Shown here in pieces: positions 33,911 to 46,545 of a DNA stretch of 47,696 nucleotides (its first letter is position 1; every line of letters starts with the position of its first letter). Below the pieces are notes generated by a model, which was not told where the DNA came from, ran no database searches, and was given only the letters and a program-made list of their open reading frames with translations. Origin of the DNA: Nemertoderma westbladi (Eukaryota > Xenacoelomorpha > Nemertodermatida > Nemertodermatidae). The stretch lies in contig JAUCBJ010002209.1 in NCBI GenBank assembly GCA_032718475.1, forward strand, positions 1 through 47,696, in the 5' to 3' direction. Position numbers and translations under genes: made by a program.

Positions 33911-34408
33911 GTATGTATGTATATATAGTCCTTATAGTATGTATGTATGTATAGCCCTTATAGTATGTATGTATTTATAGTCCTTATAGTATGTATAGTC
34001 CTTATAGTATGTATAGTCCTTATAGTATTTATAGTCCTTATAGTATGTATAGTCCTTATAGTATGTATGTATGTATAGTCCTTATAGTATGTATGTATGT
34101 ATAGTCCTTATAGTATGTATGTATTTATAGTCCTTATAGTATGTATGTATGTATAGCCCTTATAGTATGTATGTATGTATAGTCCTTATAGTATGTAAGT
34201 ATGTATAGCCCTTATAGTATGTATGTATGTATAGTCCTTATAGTATGTATAGTCCTTATAGTATGTATGTATTTATAGTCCTTATAGTATGTATGTATGT
34301 ATAGCCCTTATAGTATGTATGTATGTATAGCCCTTATAGTACGTATGTATGTATAGTCCTTATAGTATGTATGTATGTATAGCCCTTATAGTATGTATGT
34401 ATGTATAG
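33911..34408. repeat. segmental duplication in the 14+4n satellite, copy 1 (partner at 36736-37233)
   Basis: Read against 36736-37233 this ~500-bp stretch matches throughout at a constant offset of 2,825. It shares three rare marks: GTATATATAG at 33919/36744, GTAAGTATG at 34195/37020, and TACGTATG at 34340/37165. Confidence 0.85.
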
Positions 34409-36486
34409 CCCTTATAGTATGTATGTATGTATAGTCCTTATAGTATGTATGTATGTATAGCCCTTATAGTATGTATGTATGTATAGTCCTTATAGTATGT
34501 ATGTATGTATAGCCCTTATAGTATGTATGTATGTATAGTCCTTATAGTATGTATAGTCCTTATAGTATGTATGTATGTATAGCCCTTATAGTATGTATGT
34601 ATGTATAGTCCTTATAGTATGTATGTATTTATAGTCCTTATAGTATGTATGTATGTATAGTCCTTATAGTATGTATAGTCCTTATAGTATGTATGTATTT
34701 ATAGTCCTTATAGTATGTATGTATGTATAGTCCTTATAGTATGTATAGTCCTTATAGTATGTATGTATTTATAGTCCTTATAGTGTGTATGTATGTATAG
34801 TCCTTATAGTATGTATGTATGTATGTATGTATAGTCCTTATAGTATGTATAGTCCTTATAGTATGTATGTATTTATAGTCCTTATAGTATGTATAGTCCT
34901 TATAGTATGTATAGTCCTTATAGTATGTATGTATTTATAGTCCTTATAGTATGTATGTATGTATAGTCCTTATAGTATGTATAGTCCTTATAGTATGTAT
35001 GTATTTATAGTCCTTATAGTGTGTATGTATGTATAGTCCTTATAGTATGTATGTATGTATGTATGTATAGTCCTTATAGTATGTATAGTCCTTATAGTAT
35101 GTATGTATTTATAGTCCTTATAGTATGTATGTATGTATAGTCCTTATAGTATGTATGTATTTATAGTCCTTATAGTATGTATGTATGTATAGTCCTTATA
35201 GTATGTATAGTCCTTATAGTATGTATGTATTTATAGTCCTTATAGTGTGTATGTATGTATAGTCCTTATAGTATGTATGTATTTATAGTCCTTATAGTAT
35301 GTATGTATGTATAGTCCTTATAGTATGTATAGTCCTTATAGTATGTATGTATTTATAGTCCTTATAGTGTGTATGTATGTATAGTCCTTATAGTATGTAT
35401 GTATGTATGTATGTATAGTCCTTATAGTATGTATAGTCCTTATAGTATGTATGTATTTATAGTCCTTATAGTATGTATGTATGTATAGTCCTTATAGTAT
35501 GTATGTATTTATAGTCCTTATAGTATGTATGTATGTATAGTCCTTATAGTATGTATAGTCCTTATAGTATGTATGTATTTATAGTCCTTATAGTGTGTAT
35601 GTATGTATAGTCCTTATAGTATGTATGTATGTATGTATGTATAGTCCTTATAGTATGTATAGTCCTTATAGTATGTATGTATTTATAGTCCTTATAGTAT
35701 GTATAGTCCTTATAGTATGTATAGTCCTTATAGTATGTATAGCCCTTATAGTATGTATGTATGTATAGCCCTTATAGTATGTATGTATGTATAGTCCTTA
35801 TAGTATGTATAGTCCTTATAGTATGTATGTATGTATAGCCCTTATAGTATGTATGTATGTATAGCCCTTATAGAATGTATGTATTTATAGTCCTTATAGT
35901 ATGTATGTATGTATAGTCCTTATAGTATGTATAGTCCTTATAGTATGTATGTATTTATAGTCCTTATAGTATGTATGTATGTATAACCCTTATAGTATGT
36001 ATGTATGTATAGCCCTTATAGTATGTATGTATGTATAGTCCTTATAGTATGTATAGTCCTTATAGTATGTATGTATTTATAGTCCTTATAGTGTGTATGT
36101 ATGTATAGCCCTTATAGTATGTATGTATGTATAGCCCTTATAGTATGTATGTATGTATAGTCCTTATAGTATGTATGTATGTATAGTCCTTATAGTATGT
36201 ATGTATGTATAGTCCTTATAGTCTGTATGTATGTATAGTCCTTATAGTATGTATGTATGTATAGTCCTTATAGTCTGTATGTATGTATAGTCCTTATAGT
36301 ATGTATAGTCCTTATAGTATGTATGTATTTATAGTCCTTATAGTATGTATGTATGTATAGTCCTTATAGTATGTATAGTCCTTATAGTATGTATGTATTT
36401 ATAGTCCTTATAGTATGTATGTATGTATGTATAGTCCTTATAGTATGTATGTATGTATAGTCCTTATAGTATGTATAGTCCTTATA

Positions 36487-36542
36487 GTATGTATGTATGT
36501 ATGTATGTATGTATGTATGTATGTATGTATGTATGTATGTAT
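36487..36542. repeat. (GTAT)14 run
   Basis: Fourteen uninterrupted GTAT tetramers, the longest such run I noticed in the array. It is a local expansion of the tetramer part of one unit. Confidence 0.85.
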
Positions 36543-36735
36543 AGTCCTTATAGTATGTATAGTCCTTATAGTATGTATGTATTTATAGTCCTTATAGTAT
36601 GTATGTATGTATGTATAGTCCTTATAGTATGTATGTATGTATAGTCCTTATAGTATGTATAGTCCTTATAGTATGTATGTATGTATGTATGTATGTATGT
36701 ATAGTCCTAAAAAGTATGTATGTATAGTCCTTATA

Positions 36736-37233
36736 GTATGTATGTATATATAGTCCTTATAGTATGTATGTATGTATAGCCCTTATAGTATGTATGTATT
36801 TATAGTCCTTATAGTATGTATAGTCCTTATAGTATGTATAGTCCTTATAGTATTTATAGTCCTTATAGTATGTATAGTCCTTATAGTATGTATGTATGTA
36901 TAGTCCTTATAGTATGTATGTATGTATAGTCCTTATAGTATGTATGTATTTATAGTCCTTATAGTATGTATGTATGTATAGCCCTTATAGTATGTATGTA
37001 TGTATAGTCCTTATAGTATGTAAGTATGTATAGCCCTTATAGTATGTATGTATGTATAGTCCTTATAGTATGTATAGTCCTTATAGTATGTATGTATTTA
37101 TAGTCCTTATAGTATGTATGTATGTATAGCCCTTATAGTATGTATGTATGTATAGCCCTTATAGTACGTATGTATGTATAGTCCTTATAGTATGTATGTA
37201 TGTATAGCCCTTATAGTATGTATGTATGTATAG
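36736..37233. repeat. segmental duplication in the 14+4n satellite, copy 2
   Basis: Partner of 33911-34408, at an offset of 2,825 bases. It directly follows a disrupted unit reading AGTCCTAAAAAGTATG at about 36704, which may mark the join. Confidence 0.85.
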
Positions 37234-40200
37234 TCCTTATAGTATGTATAGTCCTTATAGTATGTATGTATGTATAGCCCTTATAGTATGTATGTATGTA
37301 TAGTCCTTATAGTATGTATGTATGTATAGCCCTTATAGTATGTATGTATGTATAGTCCTTATAGTATGTATGTATGTATAGCCCTTATAGTATGTATGTA
37401 TGTATAGTCCTTATAGTATGTATAGTCCTTATAGTATGTATGTATTTATAGTCCTTATAGTATGTATGTATGTATAGCCCTTATAGTATGTATGTATGTA
37501 TAGTCCTTATAGTATGTATGTATGTATAGTCCTTATAGTATGTATGTATGTATAGTCCTTATAGTATGTATAGTCCTTATAGTATGTATGTATTTATAGT
37601 CCTTATAGTATGTATGTATGTATAGTCCTTATAGTATGCATGTATGTATAGTCCTTATAGTATGTATAGTCCTTATAGTATGTATGTATTTATAGTCCTT
37701 ATAGTATGTATGTATGTATAGCCCTTATAGTATGTATGTATGTATAGCCCTTATAGTATGTATGTATGTATAGTCCTTATAGTATGTATGTATGTATAGT
37801 CCTTATAGTATGTATAGTCCTTATAGTATGTATGTATTTATAGTCCTTATAGTATGTATGTATGTATAGTCCTTATAGTATGCATGTATGTATAGTCCTT
37901 ATAGTATGTATAGTCCTTATAGTATGTATGTATTTATAGTCCTTATAGTATGTATGTATGTATAGCCCTTATAGTATGTATGTATGTATAGCCCTTATAG
38001 TATGTATGTATGTATAGTCCTTATAGTATGTATGTATGTATAGTCCTTATAGTATGTATAGTCCTTATAGTATGTATGTATTTATAGTCCTTATAGTATG
38101 TATGTATGTATAGTCCTTATAGTATGTATAGTCCTTATAGTATGTATGTATTTATAGTCCTTATAGTATGTATAGTCCTTATAGTATGTATGTATTTATA
38201 GTCCTTATAGTATGTATAGTCCTTATAGTATGTATAGTCCTTATAGTATGTATGTATGTATAGTCCTTATAGTATGTATAGTCCTTATAGTATGTATGTA
38301 TGTATAGTCCTTATAGTATGTATGTATTTATAGTCCTTATAGTATGTATAGTCCTTATAGTATGTATAGTCCTTATAGTATGTATAGTCCTTATAGTATG
38401 TATAGTCCTTATAGTATGTATAGTCCTTATAGTATGTATAGTCCTTATAGTATGTATAGTCCTTATAGTATGTATGTATGTATAGCCCTTATAGTATGTA
38501 TGTATGTATAGCCTTTATAGTATGTATGTATGTATAGTCCTTATAGTATGTATAGTCCTTATAGTATGTATGTATTTATAGTCCTTATAGTATGTATAGT
38601 CCTTATAGTATGTATAGTCCTTATAGTATGTATGTATGTATTTATAGTCCTTATAGTATGTATGTATAGTCCTTATAGTATGTATAGTCCTTATAGTATG
38701 TATGTATGTATAGCCCTTATAGTATGTATGTATTTATAGTCCTTATAGTATGTATAGTCCTTATAGTATGTATAGTCCTTATAGTATGTATGTATGTATT
38801 TATAGTCCTTATAGTATGTATGTATAGTCCTTATAGTATGTATAGTCCTTATAGTATGTATGTATGTATAGTCCTTATAGTATGTATGTATGTATAGCCC
38901 TTATAGTATGTATGTATTTATAGTCCTTATAGTATGTATGCCTATGTATAGTCCTTATAGTATGTATGTATGTATAGTCCTTGTAGTATGTATGTATGTA
39001 TAGTCCTTATAGTATGTATGTATGTATAGTCCTTATAGTATGTATGTATTTATAGTCCTTATAGTATGTATGTATGTATAGTCCTTATAGTATGTATAGT
39101 CCTTATAGTATGTATGTATGTATAGCCCTTATAGTATGTATGTATTTATAGTCCTTATAGTATGTATAGTCCTTATAGTATGTATAGTCCTTATAGTATG
39201 TATGTATGTATTATAGCCCTTATAGTATGTATGTATTTATAGTCCTTATAGTATGTATAGTCCTTATAGTATGTATAGTCCTTATAGTATGTATGTATGT
39301 ATTTATAGTCCTTATAGTATGTATGTATAGTCCTTATAGTATGTATAGTCCTTATAGTATGTATGTATGTATAGTCCTTATAGTATGTATGTATGTATAG
39401 CCCTTATAGTATGTATGTATGTATAGTCCTTATAGTATGTATGTATGTATAGTCCTTATAGTATGTATGTATGTATAGCCCTTATAGTATGTATGTATGT
39501 ATAGTCCTTATAGTATGTATGTATTTATAGTCCTTATAGTATGTATAGTCCTTATGTATGTATAGTCCTTATAGTATGTATGTATGTATTTATAGCCCTT
39601 ATAGTATGTATGTATGTATAGTCCTTATAGTATGTATGTATGTATGTATAGTCCTTATAGTATGTATGTATGTATAGTCCTTATAGTATGTATGTATAGT
39701 CCTTATAGTATGTATAGTCCTTATAGTATGTATGTATGTATAGTCCTTATAGTATGTATGTATGTATAGCCCTTATAGTATGTATGTATGTATAGTCCTT
39801 ATAGTATGTATGTATTTATAGTCCTTATAGTATGTATAGTCCTTATAGTATGTATAGTCCTTATAGTATGTATGTATGTATTATAGTCCTTATAGTATGT
39901 ATGTATGTATAGCCCTTATAGTATGTATGTATTTATAGTCCTTATAGTATGTATAGTCCTTATAGTATGTATAGTCCTTATAGTATGTATGTATGTATAG
40001 TCCTTGTAGTATGTATGTATGTATAGTCCTTATAGTATGTATGTATGTATAGTCCTTATAGTATGTATGTATTTATAGTCCTTATAGTATGTATGTATGT
40101 ATAGTCCTTATAGTATGTATAGTCCTTATAGTATGTATGTATTATAGTCCTTATAGTTGTATGTATGTATGTATAGTCCTTATAGTATGTATAGTCCTTA

Positions 40201-43200
40201 TAGTATGTATGTATGTATAGTCCTTATAGTATGTATGTATGTATAGCCCTTATAGTATGTATGTATGTATAGTCCTTATAGTATGTATGTCTATAGTATG
40301 TATAGTCCTTATAGTATGTATGTATGTATAGCCCTTATAGTATGTATGTATTTATAGTCCTTATAGTATGTATAGTCCTTATAGTATGTATAGTCCTTAT
40401 AGTATGTATGTATGTATAGTCCTTATAGTATGTATGTATGTATAGCCCTTATAGTATGTATGTATTTATAGTCCTTATAGTATGTATAGTCCTTATAGTA
40501 TGTATAGTCCTTATAGTATGTATGTATGTATTATAGTCCTTATAGTATGTATGTATAGTCCTTATAGTATGTATAGTCCTTATAGTATGTATGTATGTAT
40601 AGTCCTTATAGTATGTATGTATGTATAGCCCTTATAGTATGTATGTATTTATAGTCCTTATAGTATGTATAGTCCTTATAGTATGTATAGTCCTTATAGT
40701 ATGTATGTATGTATTATAGTCCTTATAGTATGTATGTATGTATAGCCCTTATAGTATGTATGTATTTATAGTCCTTATAGTATGTATAGTCCTTATAGTA
40801 TGTATAGTCCTTATAGTATGTATGTATGTATAGTCCTTATAGTATGTATGTATGTATAGTCCTTATAGTATGTATGTATGTATAGTCCTTATAGTATGTA
40901 TAGTCCTTATAGTATGTATGTATGTATAGTCCTTATAGTATGTATGTATTTATAGTCCTTATAGTATTTATAGTCCTTATAGTATGTATAGTCCTTATAG
41001 TATGTATGTATGTATAGTCCTTATAGTATGTATGTATGTATAGTCCTTATAGTATGTATGTATGTATAGTCCTTATAGTATGTATGTATGTATAGTCCTT
41101 ATAGTATGTATGTATGTATAGTCCTTATAGTATGTATAGTCCTTATAGTATGTATGTATTTATAGTCCTTATAGTATGTATGTATGTATAGCCCTTATAG
41201 TATGTATGTATGTATAGCCCTTATAGTATGTATGTATGTATAGTCCTTATAGTATGTATGTATGTATAGCCCTTATAGTATGTATGTATGTATAGTCCTT
41301 ATAGTATGTATAGTCCTTATAGTATGTATGTATGTATAGCCCTTATAGTATGTATGTATGAATAGTCCTTATAGTATGTATGTATGTATAGTCCTTATAG
41401 TATGTATGTATGTATAGTCCTTATAGTATGTATGTATGTATAGCCCTTATAGTATGTATGTATGTATAGTCCTTATAGTATGTATAGTCCTTATAGTATG
41501 TATGTATTTATAGTCCTTATAGTATGTATGTATGTATAGCCCTTATAGTATGTATGTATGTATAGCCCTTATAGTATGTATGTATGTATAGTCCTTATAG
41601 TATGTATGTATAGTCCTTATAGTATGTATGTATTATAGTCCTTATAGTATGTATAGTCCTTATAGTATGTATGTATGTATAGTCCTTATAGTATGTATAG
41701 TCCTTATAGTATGTATAGTCCTTATAGTATGTATGTATGTATAGTCCTTATAGTATGTATGTATGTATAGTCCTTATAGTATGTATAGTCCTTATAGTAT
41801 GTATGTATGTATAGTCCTTATAGTATGTATGTATGTATAGTCCTTATAGTATGTATGTATATATAGTCCTTATAGTATGTATGTATGTATAGTCCTTATA
41901 GTATGTATGTATGTATAGTCCTTATAGTATGTATGTATGTATAGTCCTTATAGTATGTATAGTCCTTATAGTATGTATGTATGTATAGTCCTTATAGTAT
42001 GTATGTCTTATGTATGTATAGTCCTTATAGTATGTATGTATGTATAGTCCTTATAGTATGTATGTATGTATAGTCCTTATAGTATGTATAGTCCTTATAG
42101 TATGTATGTATGTATAGTCCTTATAGTATGTATGTATGTATAGTCCTTATAGTATGTATGTATGTATAGTCCTTATAGTATGTATGTATGTATAGTCCTT
42201 ATAGTATGTATGTATGTATAGTCCTTATAGTATGTATGTATGTATAGTCCTTATAGTATGTATGTATGTATAGTCCTTATAGTATGTATGTATGTATAGT
42301 CCTTATAGTATGTATGTATGTATAGTCCTTATAGTATGTATGTATGTATAGTCCTTATAGTATGTATGTATGTATAGTCCTTATAGTATGTATGTATGTA
42401 TAGTCCTTATAGTATGTATGTATGTATAGTCCTTATAGTATGTATGTATGTATAGTCCTTATAGTATGTATGTATGTATAGTCCTTATAGTATGTATAGT
42501 CCTTATAGTATGTATGTATGTATAGTCCTTATAGTATGTATGTATGTATAGCCCTTATAGTATGTATGTATGTATAGTCCTTATAGTATGTATGTATGTA
42601 TAGTCCTTATAGTATGTATAGTCCTTATAGTATGTATGTATGTATAGTCCTTATAGTATGTATGTATGTATAGTCCTTATAGTATGTATGTATGTATAGT
42701 CCTTATAGTATGTATGTATGTATAGTCCTTATAGTCTGTATGTATGTATAGTCCTTAAGTATGTATGTATGTATAGTCCTTATAGTATGTATAGTCCTTA
42801 TAGTATGTATGTATGTATAGTCCTTATAGTATGTATGTATGTATGTATAGTCCTTATAGTATGTATGTATGTATAGTCCATATAGTATGTATGTATGTAT
42901 AGTCCTTATAGTATGTATGTATGTATAGTCCTTATAGTATGTATGTATGTATAGTCCTTATAGTATGTATGTATGTATGTATGTATGTATAGTCCTTATA
43001 GTCTATGTATGTATGTATGTATAGTCCTTATAGTATGTATGTATGTATAGTCCTTATAGTATGTATGTATGTATAGTCCTTATAGTATGTATGTATGTAT
43101 GTATGTATGTATAGTCCTTATAGTCTCTATGTATGTATGTATAGTCCTTATAGTATGTATGTATGTATAGTCCTTATAGTATGTATGTATGTATAGTCCT

Positions 43201-45887
43201 TTAGTATGTATGTATGTATGTATGTATGTCTTATAGTCCTATAGTATGTATGTATGTATGTATAGTCCTTATAGTCTCTATGTATGTATGTATGTATAGT
43301 CCTTATAGTATGTATGTATGTATAGTCCTTATAGTATGTATGTATGTATAGTCCTTATAGTATGTATGTATGTATGTATGTATGTATAGTCCTTATAGTC
43401 TCTATGTATGTATGTATTATGTATGTATGTATGTATAGTCCTTATAGTATGTATGTATGTATAGTCCTTATAGTATGTATGTATGTATAGTCCTTATAGT
43501 ATGTATGTATGTATAGTCCTTATAGTATGTATGTATAGTCCTTATAGTATGTATAGTCCTTATAGTATTATGTATGTATGTATAGTCCTTATAGTATGTA
43601 TGTATGTATAGTCCTTATAGTATGTATGTATGTATGTCCTTATAGTATGTATAGTCCTTATAGTATGTATAGTCCTTATAGTATGTATAGTCCTTATAGT
43701 ATGTATGTATGTATAGTCCTTATAGTATGTATAGTCCTTATAGTATGTATGTATGTATAGCCCTTATAGTATGTATGTATGTATAGCCCTTATAGTATGT
43801 ATGTATGTATAGTCCTTATAGTATGTATGTATGTATAGTCCTTATAGTATGTATAGTCCTTATAGTATGTATAGTCCTTATAGTATGTATGTATGTATAG
43901 CCCTTATAGTATGTATGTATGTATAGCCCTTATAGTATGTATGTATGTATAGTCCTTATAGTATGTATGTATGTATAGCCCTTATAGTATGTATGTATGT
44001 ATAGTCCTTATAGTATGTATGTATGTATAGTCCTTATAGTATGTATAGTCCTTATAGTATGTATGTATTTATAGTCCTTATAGTATGTATGTATGTATAG
44101 CCCTTATAGTATGTATGTATGTATAGCCCTTATAGTATGTATGTATGTATAGTCCTTATAGTATGTATGTATGTATAGTCCTTATAGTATGTATAGTCCT
44201 TATAGTATGTATGTATTTATAGTCCTTATAGTATGTATGTATGTATAGTCCTTATAGTATGTATAGTCCTTATAGTATGTATGTATTTATAGTCCTTATA
44301 GTATGTATGTATGTATAGCCCTTATAGTATGTATGTATGTATAGCCCTTATAGTATGTATGTATGTATAGTCCTTATAGTATGTATAGTCCTTATAGTAT
44401 GTATGTATTTATAGTCCTTATAGTATGTATGTATGTATAGTCCTTATAGTATGTATGTATGTATAGCCCTTATAGTATGTATGTATGTATAGTCCTTATA
44501 GTATGTATAGTCCTTATAGTATGTATGTATTTATAGTCCTTATAGTATGTATGTATGTATAGCCCTTATAGTATGTATGTATGTATAGCCCTTATAGTAT
44601 GTATGTATGTATAGTCCTTATAGTATGTATAGTCCTTATAGTATGTATGTATTTATAGTCCTTATAGTATGTATGTATGTATAGCCCTTATAGTATGTAT
44701 GTATGTATAGCCCTTATAGTATGTATGTATGTATAGTCCTTATAGTATGTATGTATGTATAGTCCTTATAGTATGTATAGTCCTTATAGTATGTATGTAT
44801 TTATAGTCCTTATAGTATGTATGTATGTATAGTCCTTATAGTATGTATAGTCCTTATAGTATGTATGTATTTATAGTCCTTATAGTATGTATGTATTTAT
44901 AGTCCTTATAGTATGTATGTATGTATGTATAGTCCTTATAGTATGTATAGTCCTTATAGTATGTATGTATGTATAGTCCTTATAGTATGTATAGTCCTTA
45001 TAGTATGTATAGTCCTTATAGTATTTATAGTCCTTATAGTATGTATAGTCCTTATAGTATGTATGTATGTATAGTCCTTATAGTATGTATGTATGTATAG
45101 TCCTTATAGTATGTATAGTCCTTATAGTATGTATGTATTTATAGTCCTTATAGTATGTATGTATGTATAGCCCTTATAGTATGTATGTATGTATAGCCCT
45201 TATAGTATGTATGTATGTATAGTCCTTATAGTATGTATGTATGTATAGCCCTTATAGTATGTATGTATGTATAGTCCTTATAGTATGTATAGTCCTTATA
45301 GTATGTATGTATGTATAGCCCTTATAGTATGTATGTATGAATAGTCCTTATAGTATGTATGTATGTATAGCCCTTATAGTATGTATGTATGTATAGTCCT
45401 TATAGTATGTATGTATGTATAGCCCTTATAGTATGTATGTATGTATAGTCCTTATAGTATGTATAGTCCTTATAGTATGTATGTATTTATAGTCCTTATA
45501 GTATGTATGTATGTATAGCCCTTATAGTATGTATGTATGTATAGCCCTTATAGTATGTATGTATGTATAGTCCTTATAGTATGTATAGTCCTTATAGTAT
45601 GTATGTATTTATAGTCCTTATAGTATGTATGTATGTATAGTCCTTATAGTATGTATAGTCCTTATAGTATGTATGTATGTATAGTCCTTATAGTATGTAT
45701 GTATGTATAGTCCTTATAGTATGTATGTATATATAGTCCTTATAGTATGTATGTATGAATAGTCCTTATAGTATGTATGTATGTATAGTCCTTATAGTAT
45801 GTATGTATGTATAGTCCTTATAGTATGTATGTATGTATAGTCCTTATAGTATGTATGTATGTATGTATGTATGTATAGTCCTTATAG

Positions 45888-46545
45888 TCTCTATGTATGT
45901 ATGTATGTATAGTCCTTATAGTATGTATAGTCCTTATAGTATGTATGTATGTATAGTCCTTATAGTATGTATGTATGTATGTATGTATAGTCCTTATAGT
46001 ATGTATGTATGTATAGTCCATATAGTATGTATGTATGTATAGTCCTTATAGTATGTATGTATGTATAGTCCTTATAGTATGTATGTATGTATAGTCCTTA
46101 TAGTATGTATGTATGTATGTATGTATGTATAGTCCTTATAGTCTCTATGTATGTATGTATGTATAGTCCTTATAGTATGTATGTATGTATAGTCCTTATA
46201 GTATGTATGTATGTATAGTCCTTATAGTATGTATGTATGTATGTATGTATGTATAGTCCTTATAGTCTCTATGTATGTATGTATAGTCCTTATAGTATGT
46301 ATGTATGTATAGTCCTTATAGTATGTATGTATGTATAGTCCTTATAGTATGTATGTATGTATGTATGTATGTATAGTCCTTATAGTCTCTATGTATGTAT
46401 GTATGTATGTATGTATGTATGTATAGTCCTTATAGTATGTATGTATGTATAGTCCTCATAGTATGTATGTATGTATAGTCCTTATAGTATGTATGTATGT
46501 ATGTATGTATGTATAGTCCTTATAGTCTCTATGTATGTATGTATG
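45888..46545. repeat. ~120-150-bp higher-order repeat marked by GTCTCT
   Basis: The variant TATAGTCTCTATG recurs at 45888, 46141, 46265, 46385 and 46525, separated by several ordinary units and one long GTAT run. A similar series stands at 43123, 43274 and 43398, and another mark is at 47674, at the window end. Around it, AGTCCATATAG at 42880 and 46020 and the GTCT mark at 43001 and 46141 are both 3,140 apart. Confidence 0.75.

Noticed and set aside
25262-46042. Short frames of the MYSPYSMYV type in the 14+4n array
   Set aside because: They repeat at every higher-order copy and translate only the satellite unit.
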